A DNA stretch of 64,000 bases, taken from positions 806,001 through 870,000 of the forward strand of contig CP064988.1 in the NCBI GenBank assembly GCA_016699855.1, read 5' to 3'. Below are positions 25,606 through 34,956 of this stretch, piece by piece (the first letter of the stretch is position 1; every line of letters begins with the position of its first letter). A model generated the notes under the pieces. It was not told the DNA's origin. It worked only from the letters and a program-made list of their open reading frames with translations, and made no database searches. Source of the stretch: Rhodospirillales bacterium. Its GTDB lineage: Bacteria > Pseudomonadota > Alphaproteobacteria > Reyranellales > Reyranellaceae. The translations under genes were made by a program, and so were the position numbers.

Positions 25606-26847
25606 ATGTCGCCGCTGCTCCAGGCCGCCCTCCTCCTCGCCGCCGTCGTGGTCCTGGTGCCGCTGGTCGACCGGTGGCGCCTGCATCCAGCGCTGGCGCT
25701 GCCCCTGGTGTCGATCGGATACGGACTGGCCGCCGACGCCACGATCGGCGGCATGGGCTGGGCGGTCGGCGCCGGTGTCGCGCACGCCGTCGATCCGCTC
25801 GGCCTACCGTTGCTCGCGGGCGCGCTGATCGCCGTCCTGCTGCGGCGCGCCGGCCGCGGCGCGATGGGCCGCGACGGCGCCGTCGCGGCCACGGGTTTCG
25901 CGCTCGGGGCCGGGGCGACCACCGCCGCCGGCCTCGGCTTCCTGGCGGCGACGGCATCGGGGCCGCGCGCGCTGGTCGCCGGCCTGCTGGCGATGACCGC
26001 GTGCCACGGCCTCGTCATCCCCTCGCCCGACGCGGTCACGGTCGCGACCATCCTCGACGCCTCGACGACTCGCGTGGTCGCGCTCGGCCTGCCCGTCGCG
26101 GTCATCATGGCGGCGGCCGGATGGTTCTACGTCGCCCGGCTAACGCGCGGCGGCGGCGACTCCGGATCGACGGTGGTAGCGCCGTCGCGCTACGCGCTCG
26201 CGATGATCGCGGTGCCCGCCGCGCTGCTGCTGGCCCAGTCCGTCGCCCAGCACCCTGCCGCTCCGATCGGCCAGGCCGGCGAGCACCTGAACGCGCTGGC
26301 GCGGCCCGTCTTCCTGGCGGCGTTCGCCATCGCGGCGGCCGTGGCGCTGGCGCGGTGGTGGAACCGCCGGGCGCTGGCCGACGGCGCCGGCGTCGCGGAC
26401 GCGGTGGCCGTGGCGGCGCCGGTGATCCTGGTCGCCGGGCTGGCGGGCGGCTTCGGCCGCGTGCTGGGCGAGACCGGCATGGGCGAGCTGCTGGCGGAGA
26501 CGGCCGTCGATCCGCGGCTGGGCCTGCTGGCGCCGTTCATCGGCGCGGCGATCGTGAAGACGCTCTACGGCTCGTCGTTGACCGCTGTGCTGACGACCGC
26601 CGGCCTGGTCGAGCCGCTGCTGCCGGCGCTCGGCCTCGACGGCGCCGACGGCCGCGCGCTGGCGACGCTGGCGATCGGCGCCGGCGCCACGGCGGTGTGC
26701 CACGTCAACGACCCGCTGTTCTGGGTCGTGGCGTCGCTCGGGCGGATGCGGACGGCCCGCGCCCTGCTGTTGATCGGCGGCGGCTCGGCCGCGCAGGCGC
26801 TCGCCGCGCTCGCGGCGTTGCTGCTGATCGGCGTCGTCGTATTGTGA
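25606..26847 (+). CDS. GntP family permease
   Basis: This 413-aa inner-membrane protein has about twelve hydrophobic segments. GAGATAVCHVNDPLFWVVASLGRM near the C-terminus matches the GntP signature (GAGxxxxSHVNDxxFWxV), and PLLAGALIAVLL...GLVIPSPDAVTVAT fits the first repeat. GntP proteins import gluconate or related sugar acids by proton symport; the substrate here is unknown. The start ATG at 25606 lies 63 bp from the divergent GH5 gene. It is convergent with the amidase gene. Confidence 0.86.
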   Translation: MSPLLQAALLLAAVVVLVPLVDRWRLHPALALPLVSIGYGLAADATIGGMGWAVGAGVAHAVDPLGLPLLAGALIAVLLRRAGRGAMGRDGAVAATGFALGAGATTAAGLGFLAATASGPRALVAGLLAMTACHGLVIPSPDAVTVATILDASTTRVVALGLPVAVIMAAAGWFYVARLTRGGGDSGSTVVAPSRYALAMIAVPAALLLAQSVAQHPAAPIGQAGEHLNALARPVFLAAFAIAAAVALARWWNRRALADGAGVADAVAVAAPVILVAGLAGGFGRVLGETGMGELLAETAVDPRLGLLAPFIGAAIVKTLYGSSLTAVLTTAGLVEPLLPALGLDGADGRALATLAIGAGATAVCHVNDPLFWVVASLGRMRTARALLLIGGGSAAQALAALAALLLIGVVVL

Positions 26848-26860
26848 ACGCGGGCGCCGG

Positions 26861-28294
26861 TCAGGCGGCGAGCGCCCTCAGATCCGGCAGCGGCCGCGCG
26901 AGATGCGGATCGCCAGCCATCGCCTTCTCGAGCGCCAGCGCCACCGAGAGCACCCTGGCGTCGCCGCCGAACGGTCCGACGATCTGGAGGTGCATCGGCG
27001 TGCCGGTGGGCTCCAGCCCGCAGGGGATCGAGATCGCGGGATGGCCGGTGATGGTCGGTCCGTAGGCCAGCGCCAGCCAAGGGAAATACGTGCGCATGGC
27101 GACGCCGTCGATCCGCTCGGGGTAGAGCGTCTCGATCGGGAACGGCGGCACCGTCGTGGCCGGGCAGATCAGCACGTCGTGGGCGCGGAAGAACTCCTGG
27201 AAGGCGCGGAATATCCTGGTCTGCCGCGCATGCGCGCGCGCCACGTCGAGCGCCGAGTGGCCGAGGCCCTGCTCGACGTTGGCGACGATGTTCGGGCCGA
27301 TCAGGTGGCGGCGGTTCCGGTAGTTGTCGAGCTGCGACGTCAGGAAGTTCTGCGCCCGGATGACCTCGAAGGTGTCGTCGGCCTCGGCCATGTCCGGATC
27401 GGCCCAGGCGCAGTCGCGGAACCAACCGCCGATGCGCCCGATCCGGTCCGCGAAGGCGGCGCGGATGCGCTTGTCGACGATGGCGAAGCCGAGATCGACC
27501 GACGCCGCCAGCCGCAGCGTCGATAGATCGGCCGGTTCGGGCGCCCGCAGCAGCGCCGGATCGACCGGACGCGCCAGCGGGTCGGCGCCGTCGGACCGGA
27601 CCTGCGCCGACAGCAGCAGCGCGGTGTCGGCGACGTCGCGGCCCATCGGTCCCTGCACCGAGATGTTGGTCCAGCCCAGCGGCCGCCGCTCGGTCGGGAC
27701 GGTGCCCGGCGAGACGCGGAAGCCGACGATCCCGCACAGCGCGGCGGGGGTGCGCAGCGAGCCGCCGGTGTCGGAGCCGGTGCAGATCGGCAGCATCGAG
27801 GTCGCCAGCGCCACCGCCGAGCCGCCGGACGAGCCGCCGCAGATGCGCGCCGTGTCAAACGGATTGCGCGTCGGGCCGTAGACGGGGTTGTTGGTGTTGG
27901 CGCCGGCGCCGAACTCCGGCACGTTGGTCTTGCCGACGACGATGGCGCCCGCCGCGCGGCACGCCGCGACCATGCGCTCGTCCTTCTCCGGCACGTGGTC
28001 CTTGAAGATCGGCGAGCCCCAGGTGGTGCGCAGGCCGGCGGTCTCGTTGAGATCCTTCACGCCCAGCGGCAGTCCGTGCAGCGGGCCGAGCGCGTCGCCG
28101 CGGCGGACCGCGGCCTCCGCCTCGCGCGCCTCGCCGCGGGCGCGCTCGACGCACATCGCCGTCACGGCGTTCAGCCGCGGATTCACGGCGTCGATCCGGC
28201 GCAGGCAGGATTCGAGCACCTCGACCGGCGAGATCGACCGCGCGCCGATGAGGCGGCGCAGCTCGACGGCGCCGAGATCGCAGAGTTCGGACAT
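26861..28294 (-). CDS. Amidase signature family protein
   Basis: This 477-aa hydrolase has the Ser-cisSer-Lys triad of the amidase signature family: Lys in LPLGVKDLNETAG, the cis-Ser in GSDTGGSLRTPA, and the nucleophile Ser in CGGSSGGSAVALA. It cleaves amide bonds. Its place at the 3' end of a peptide/opine ABC importer suggests it processes the imported substrate. MSELCDLGAVELRRLIG is a normal family start. The upstream ABC ATPase frame runs into this gene in another frame without a stop, an anomaly noted separately. Confidence 0.93.
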   Translation of the reverse strand: MSELCDLGAVELRRLIGARSISPVEVLESCLRRIDAVNPRLNAVTAMCVERARGEAREAEAAVRRGDALGPLHGLPLGVKDLNETAGLRTTWGSPIFKDHVPEKDERMVAACRAAGAIVVGKTNVPEFGAGANTNNPVYGPTRNPFDTARICGGSSGGSAVALATSMLPICTGSDTGGSLRTPAALCGIVGFRVSPGTVPTERRPLGWTNISVQGPMGRDVADTALLLSAQVRSDGADPLARPVDPALLRAPEPADLSTLRLAASVDLGFAIVDKRIRAAFADRIGRIGGWFRDCAWADPDMAEADDTFEVIRAQNFLTSQLDNYRNRRHLIGPNIVANVEQGLGHSALDVARAHARQTRIFRAFQEFFRAHDVLICPATTVPPFPIETLYPERIDGVAMRTYFPWLALAYGPTITGHPAISIPCGLEPTGTPMHLQIVGPFGGDARVLSVALALEKAMAGDPHLARPLPDLRALAA

Positions 28295-29374
28295 CGCAGG
28301 GACTCCAGACGGACCGGTTCGGAAACGCCGCGGACGGTAGCCCGCGGCCCCCCCCCTCCGCCAGGCGCCGGGCGGGGGACGACGGGGGGGATGGTCGCCG
28401 CCCACCCGGGCGGCGCAGGCACGCGACGTGGTGCCCCGCGGCGACCTCGATCAGCGGCGGCGTCTCGACCTTGCAGGCCGGCATCGCGTAGGGACAGCGC
28501 GTGTGGAAGTGGCAGCCCGGCGGCGGCTTCGCCGGGCTCGGCACGTCGCCCTGGAGGACCATCCGCCGCCGCTTGCGCTTCGCGGGGTCGGGGATCGGCG
28601 CCGCCGCCAGCAGCGCCTCGGTGTAGGGGTGCAGCGGGGTCGCGAACAGGGAACGCTTGTCGGTCAGCTCGACGATCCGGCCGAGATACATCACCGCGAT
28701 GCGGTGGCTGATATGGCGCATGACCGCGAGGTCGTGGCTGATGAACAGATAGGCCAGCCGGAACTCGTCCTGCAGGTCGATCAGCAGGTTGAGCACCTGC
28801 GCCTGGACCGAGACGTCGAGCGCCGACACCGGCTCGTCGGCGACGATGACCTCGGGATTGACCGCGAGCGCCTTGGCGATGCCCAGCCGCTGCCGCTGCC
28901 CGCCCGAGAACTCGTGCGTGAACCGGTGCATGGCGTCGGGACGCATGCCGACGCGCTGGAGCAGCGCCGCGACGCGCTCGTCCTTCTCCCTTCCCGTGGC
29001 GATGCCGAAATTCTCCAGCGGCTCGCCGACGATGGTCCCGACCTTGAGCCGGGGGTTCATCGACGAGTACGGATCCTGGAACACCGTCTGGATGCGCCGG
29101 CGGTGCTCCCACATCGCGCCCGGCGAGAGCCGGGTGACGTCCTCGCCGCCCAGCAGGATCGCGCCCGAGGTCGGCTCGTGCAGCTTCAGCACGGTGCGGC
29201 CGACCGTCGACTTGCCGCAGCCGGACTCGCCGACCAGCCCCAGCGTCTCGCCGCGGCGGATGGCGAAGCTGACGCCGTCGACCGCCTTCACCGCGCCGGT
29301 GCGCCGCTGCAGCAGGCCGCTGTGGATCGGGAAGTGCTTGACGAGGTCGCGGACCTCGAGGCTCGCGGGCTCGC

Positions 29375-29378
<4 letters not shown>
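27855..29378 (-). CDS. Oligopeptide/dipeptide ABC transporter ATP-binding protein (OppF/DppF), missing its normal stop
   Basis: Residues 1-320 are a normal OppF-type ATPase: Walker A GLVGESGCGKSTVGRT, signature FSGGQRQRLGIAKAL, Walker B VIVADEPVSALDVS, and the C-terminal oligopeptide/dipeptide extension with CHFHTRCPYAMPACK. Homologues end shortly after GHHVACLRRP, around 28430, but here no stop occurs. The frame passes a GC-rich hairpin (28348-28390) and runs about 440 bp antiphase through the start of the amidase, giving 507 aa. A lost stop through an indel in the C9 or G7 run is likely, but no minus frame has a stop before about 28183. The GTG start overlaps the OppD stop (GTGA). Confidence 0.8.
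28348..28390. repeat. GC-rich homopolymer hairpin between ABC ATPase and amidase
   Basis: A C9 run (28348-28356), TCCGCC, a partly complementary GGCGGGGG (28371-28378) and a G7 run (28384-28390) form a hairpin-prone patch exactly where the ABC ATPase should end. It is hard to sequence accurately, and an indel here would explain the missing stop. Confidence 0.55.
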
Positions 29379-30372
<994 letters not shown>

Positions 30373-30376
<4 letters not shown>

Positions 30377-31254
30377 ATCCGCCTCGCCAGCCGCGGATCG
30401 AGCCGGTCGCGCAGGCCGTCGCCCAGCAGGTTGACCGCCAGCACGGTGAGCGCGAGGAAGGCGCCGGGGATCAGGATGCTCCACGGCGCGATCTGGAAGA
30501 ACGTCCGGCCCTGCGCGATGATGTTGCCCCAGCTCGGGATCTCCGGCGGCACGCCGGCGCCGAGGAAGCTAAGCCCGGCCTCGATCAGCATGCCGGCGGC
30601 GCAGATGTAGGTCGCCTGGACGATCAGCGGCGCCAGCGTGTTGGGCAGGATGTGGCGCGCCAGCAGCTTGGCGCCGCGGGTGCCGCCGGCGATGGCGCTG
30701 TCGATGTAGGGCTGCGCCCGGATGCTGAGCACCACCGACCGCACGACGCGCACCACGCGCGGCACCTCGGGGATGACGATGGCGACGATGACGATGGCCA
30801 GCCCCGGCCGCGTCAACGTGATCAGCGCGATCGCCAGCAGGATCGACGGGATCGCCATGATGCCGTCCATGATCCGCATGACGACGCCGTCGACGCGGCG
30901 GAAATAGCCGCAGACGATGCCGAGCGCGAGGCCGAGGACCGCGGACACCATCGCCACGGTGATGCCGACGACGAGCGACACCCGCGCGCCGTGCAGGGTG
31001 CGCGCGAAGATGTCGCGGCCGAACTGGTCGGTGCCGAACCAGAAGCGCGCCGACGGCGGCCGCAGGCGGAACGGCGTGTTCTGCTTGAGCGGATCGCCGC
31101 TGAGCCACGGCGCCAGGACCGCCAGCGCGACGAGGACGGCCAGCAGCGCCGCGCCGACGGCGATCGTCGGATTGCGCCGGATGCCGGTGGCGAGCGCCGC
31201 CAGCGGCGACGGCGCCGCCGGGGCGAGGATCCCGTTCTCGGCGACCGCGGCCAT
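30373..31254 (-). CDS. ABC transporter permease (OppC/DppC)
   Basis: This 293-aa permease has an OppC-type N-terminal domain (RFWFGTDQFGRDIFARTLHGAR) and six membrane helices. The EAA-type coupling loop around IDSAIAGGTRGAKLLARHILPN contacts the ATPases. It forms the translocation pore with the DppB-type subunit encoded 2 bp upstream. The start is the ATG of MAAVAENGILAPA. Confidence 0.92.
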
Positions 31255-31256
31255 CG

Positions 31257-32198
31257 TCAGTACCGGATGCGCGGATCGAGGAAGGCGTAGGAGATGTCGA
31301 TCATCAGGTTGACCAGCACCTTGGCGGCGGCGAACACCAGGATCAGTCCCTGCACGATCGGGTAGTCGCGCTTCAGCACGGCGTCGACCGTCAGCCGCCC
31401 GAGGCCGGGGATGTTGAACACCGTCTCGGTGATCACGACGCCGGAGATCAGAAGCGCGATGCCGATGCCGATGACGGTGATGATCGGCACGGCGGCGTTC
31501 TTCAGCGCGTGCAGCAGCAGCACCCGTCCGGTCGCCAGCCCCTTGGAGTTGGCGGTGCGGATGTAGTCCTGCGACAGCACCTCGAGCATCGACGCCCGCG
31601 TGATGCGGGCGATCAGCGCCATGTAGGTCACGCCCAGCGCGATCGACGGCAGGATGAGGCCCTCGACGAACGGCCACAGACCCTCGGCGATCGGCCGGTA
31701 GCCCTGCACCGGCAGCCACTGGAGCTTCACCGCGAAGATCCAGATCAGCACGTAGGCGGCGAGGAATCCGGGCACCGCGAAGCCGAGCACGGCGAACACC
31801 ATGACGGCCCGGTCGGCCAGCCGCCGCGCCTGCCACGCCGCCACGACGCCGGTCGGGATCGCCAGCGCCACCGCGACGAACAGCGTCGAGAGCGTCAGCG
31901 CCACGGTCGGTTCGACCCGTTGCGCGATGAGCCGGGTCACCGGCAGGTCGGAGAAGATCGACACGCCGAGATCGCCCTGGGCGAGGCGCCATATCCAGAG
32001 CGCGAACTGCTCCAGCACCGGCCGGTCCAGCCCGAGCTTGACGCGCACGGCGGCGATGCTCTCGGCGGTCGCGTCGTCGCCGGCGATGATCGCCGCCGGA
32101 TCGCCGGGCGCCAGCCGCAGCAGGAAGAACACGAACACCGCCACGACGGCCATGACCGGCAGCGTCGCGAACAGGCGGCGGATGATGTACGCGGTCAT
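31257..32198 (-). CDS. ABC transporter permease (OppB/DppB)
   Basis: This 313-aa permease begins MTAYIIRRLFATLPVMAVVAVFVFFLL, the standard OppB N-terminus. It contains LAPGDPAAIIAGDDATAE in the first periplasmic loop and the coupling loop QDYIRTANSKGLATGRVLLLHALKNA. It pairs with the OppC-type permease. It begins 52 bp after the substrate-binding protein gene, so all five transporter genes and the amidase likely form one operon. Confidence 0.93.
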   Translation of the reverse strand: MTAYIIRRLFATLPVMAVVAVFVFFLLRLAPGDPAAIIAGDDATAESIAAVRVKLGLDRPVLEQFALWIWRLAQGDLGVSIFSDLPVTRLIAQRVEPTVALTLSTLFVAVALAIPTGVVAAWQARRLADRAVMVFAVLGFAVPGFLAAYVLIWIFAVKLQWLPVQGYRPIAEGLWPFVEGLILPSIALGVTYMALIARITRASMLEVLSQDYIRTANSKGLATGRVLLLHALKNAAVPIITVIGIGIALLISGVVITETVFNIPGLGRLTVDAVLKRDYPIVQGLILVFAAAKVLVNLMIDISYAFLDPRIRY

Positions 32199-32250
32199 GC
32201 CGTCGGGCGCCGCTCCCGCGGCGGGGCGGGGACGGGGGCGCCCATTTCCC

Positions 32251-33855
32251 CTACTTCTTCCGGATGCCCCAGAGCACGGCCAGGCCGGTGTTCGGCACGA
32301 TGCCCTCGATGCGGTCGGCGCGGTAGGCGAGCGGCGTCGTCCACTGGCCGAACGGGATGTAGACGACCTGCTCCATCGCCCGCGTCTGCAGCTCGCGCGA
32401 TATCCGCTTCTTCTCGTCGTCGGTCTGCGCGAACGCGAAGGCGTTGCGCATCTCCTCGATCTTGGCGTCGCACGGCCAGCCGAACAGGCCCTTGTCGCAG
32501 GCCGCGCCGATCCAGGTGTGCAGCACCGGGTTGGCCGAGCCGACGCCGCCGGTGGTCGTGACGAAGATGTGCCAGCCGCCCTGCGCCGGCGGCTCCTTCT
32601 TGGCGCGCCGCGACACGACCGAGCCCCAGTCCATCGACTGGACGTCGAGGTTGATGCCGGCCTCGCGCATCGCCTGGATCAGCACCTGCGTCGCGGGCGT
32701 GATGGTGTTGTGGTCGGTCGCGGCGAGGATGGTGATCGGCTCGCCCTTGTAGCCGGCCTCCTTGAGAAGCTGCAGCGCCTTCTTGGGATTGTACTCCTTC
32801 AGCAGCGCGCTGCCGCCGTCGTTGGCGAGCGGCGAGCCGCAGGTGATCAGCCCGTGGCACACGCGGTAGTAGGCCGGGTTCCCGACGATGGCGCGCAGGA
32901 AATCCTCCTGGTTGATCAGGTGGTACATCGCCTGCCGCGCCTTCACGTTGTCGAACGGCGGATGCAGGTGGTTGAGCCGGATCATGCCGTGGGTGCTGTC
33001 GAGGTCGCCGGTCTTCATCAGCTTGACGCCGCGGCTCTTCTCCAGGATCGGCAGGAAGTCGATGCCGGGGTTCTCGTAGAAGTCGATCTCGCCGTTGACC
33101 AGGGCGGACATCGCGGTCTGCGAATCGGAGATCCACACCAGCTCGATGCGGTCGACGCCGGCGATCTTGCTGCCGGCGAACGCCGACGCCGGCTCGTTGC
33201 CCGGACGCGGCGCGTAGTGCGGGTTCTTGACGTAGACCGCCTTGCTGCCCGGAACCCACTGCTCCTTGACCATCATGAACGGGCCGGAGCCGACGGATTC
33301 CTTCACCTGCGTGTTGGGCTCCGTCATCGCCTCCTTCTCGCGCATGATGACGGCGACCGAGCTGTTGGTCTTGCCCAGCGATTCCAGCACCATGCCGTAC
33401 GGCTTCTTCAGCGTCATGCGGAACGTCTTGTCGTCGACCGCCTCGAGCTTGTCGACGAATCCGAACAGGCGGATGCCGACGCCGTCCTTGGCGCCCCAGC
33501 GCCGCAGCGACGCGATGACGTCCTTCGACGCCACGGGCGAACCGTCGCTGAACTTCAGGCCGTCGCGCAGCGTGAACGTGTAGACGAGCTTGTCGGCGCT
33601 GACGTCGTACTTCCCGACCATCTGCGGCTTCGGCACCATCTGCGAGTCGTTGCCGAACAGCGTGTCGTAGACCAGCATTCCGTGGATGTTCGCGATGGTC
33701 TGCGTCGTCCAGATCGGGTCGATGACGCGCACGTCGGCGTGCATCACCGCCTTCAGCACCTTCTCCTGCGCCATCGCGCCGGAGCCGAGCGCCAGAGGGG
33801 CGGCCGCGGCGATCGCCGCGCGCCGCGCCACGCCAAATAGATTCGCCGTCGCCAT
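32251..33855 (-). CDS. ABC transporter substrate-binding protein, family 5 (peptide/opine/nickel)
   Basis: This 534-aa periplasmic binding protein has a signal peptide (FGVARRAAIAAAAPLALGSGAMA, cleavage near AMA-QEK). Family 5 landmarks are YTFTLRDGLKFSDGSPVASKDVI, SVGSGPFMM and FDNVKARQAMYHLINQEDF. It captures peptides, opines or similar ligands and delivers them to the OppBC pore; the ligand cannot be told, but the amidase downstream suggests an amide-containing compound. It is the first gene of the operon. Confidence 0.93.
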   Translation of the reverse strand: MATANLFGVARRAAIAAAAPLALGSGAMAQEKVLKAVMHADVRVIDPIWTTQTIANIHGMLVYDTLFGNDSQMVPKPQMVGKYDVSADKLVYTFTLRDGLKFSDGSPVASKDVIASLRRWGAKDGVGIRLFGFVDKLEAVDDKTFRMTLKKPYGMVLESLGKTNSSVAVIMREKEAMTEPNTQVKESVGSGPFMMVKEQWVPGSKAVYVKNPHYAPRPGNEPASAFAGSKIAGVDRIELVWISDSQTAMSALVNGEIDFYENPGIDFLPILEKSRGVKLMKTGDLDSTHGMIRLNHLHPPFDNVKARQAMYHLINQEDFLRAIVGNPAYYRVCHGLITCGSPLANDGGSALLKEYNPKKALQLLKEAGYKGEPITILAATDHNTITPATQVLIQAMREAGINLDVQSMDWGSVVSRRAKKEPPAQGGWHIFVTTTGGVGSANPVLHTWIGAACDKGLFGWPCDAKIEEMRNAFAFAQTDDEKKRISRELQTRAMEQVVYIPFGQWTTPLAYRADRIEGIVPNTGLAVLWGIRKK

Positions 33856-33959
33856 CGCCACCCCCAACCGAAGATCGCGGCGGCCCCGCCTCGGCGGGCC
33901 GTCCGCCGGACGAATATGCGGCGCGGAGACCGCGGTTGGCAACCGGCGCCGCCGCCCGT

Positions 33960-34943
33960 CTAGGGGATCAGGACCGCGGCTCCCCGGAGACGGCCGGCCC
34001 GGAGCGCGTCCAGCGCCGCGTTCGCGTCCGAGAGCCGGAACCGCTCGATCTCGACGACCACCGGCACCAGCGGCGCGATGCGCAGGAACTCCACCGCGTC
34101 GCGGCGAGTCAGGTTCGCGACCGACACGAGCTCGCGCTCGCCCCAGAGCGCGTCGTAGGGGAACGCGGGTATGTCGCTCATGTGGATGCCGCCGCAGACC
34201 ACGCGGCCGCCGGGCCGCACCGCCCGCAGCGCCAGCGGCACCAGGAAACCCGCTGGCGCGAAGATGATCGCCGCGTCGAGAGCGACCGGCGGCCGAGCCT
34301 CCGACGGCCCGGTCCAGACGGCGCCGAGATCGCGCGCGAAGCGCTGGGCGTCGACGTCGCCTTCGCGGGTGAAGGCGTAGACGTCGCGCTCCTGCCACCG
34401 CGCGACCTGGGCGACGATGTGGGCCGCGGCACCGAACCCGTAGATCCCGAGACGTCGCGCGTCGCCGGCCTTCACGAGCGACCGGTAGCCGATGAGGCCG
34501 GCGCAGAGCAGAGGCGCGGCGTGGGCGTCGTCGTAGGAGTCCGGCAGCGCGAAGCAGAACCGCGCGTCGGCCACGACCCGGTCCGCGTAGCCGCCGTCGA
34601 TCTGGTAGCCGGTGAACCTGGCCTCGTCGCAAAGGTTCTCCCGCCCCGAGCGGCAGTGATCGCAATCGCCGCACGCCCAGCCCAGCCACGGGATGCCGAC
34701 CCGCGCCCCCGGCCCGAACCCGGCGACCCCGGGACCGCACGCGAGGACGGTCGCCACGATCTCGTGCCCGGGGACGAGCGGCAGCTTCGGATGCGGGAGC
34801 TCGCCGTCGACGACGTGGAGATCCGTGCGGCAGACCGCGCACGCGTCGACCCTGGCCAGAACCTGCCCCGGACCGGGCGACGGGTCCGGCTGCTCGACCG
34901 GTTCGAGCGCCCGCCCGGCTCCCCGCATCACCATCGCGAACAC
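33960..34943 (-). CDS. Zinc-dependent alcohol dehydrogenase (MDR family, AdhA-like)
   Basis: This 327-aa medium-chain dehydrogenase has the catalytic zinc ligand region DACAVCRTDLHVVDGE and PLVPGHEIVATV, and the structural zinc cysteines in WACGDCDHCRSGRENLC. The NAD-binding stretch RRLGIYGFGAAAHIVAQ has a degenerate glycine motif (GFGAAAH), as in the AdhA-like zinc ADH subgroup often found in bacterial stress clusters. The start is GTG at 34943 or ATG at 34934. It follows the FtsH paralogue by 13 bp or more on the same strand, so the two are likely one operon. Confidence 0.88.
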   Translation of the reverse strand: MFAMVMRGAGRALEPVEQPDPSPGPGQVLARVDACAVCRTDLHVVDGELPHPKLPLVPGHEIVATVLACGPGVAGFGPGARVGIPWLGWACGDCDHCRSGRENLCDEARFTGYQIDGGYADRVVADARFCFALPDSYDDAHAAPLLCAGLIGYRSLVKAGDARRLGIYGFGAAAHIVAQVARWQERDVYAFTREGDVDAQRFARDLGAVWTGPSEARPPVALDAAIIFAPAGFLVPLALRAVRPGGRVVCGGIHMSDIPAFPYDALWGERELVSVANLTRRDAVEFLRIAPLVPVVVEIERFRLSDANAALDALRAGRLRGAAVLIP

Positions 34944-34956
34944 GACCGTCCTCCGC

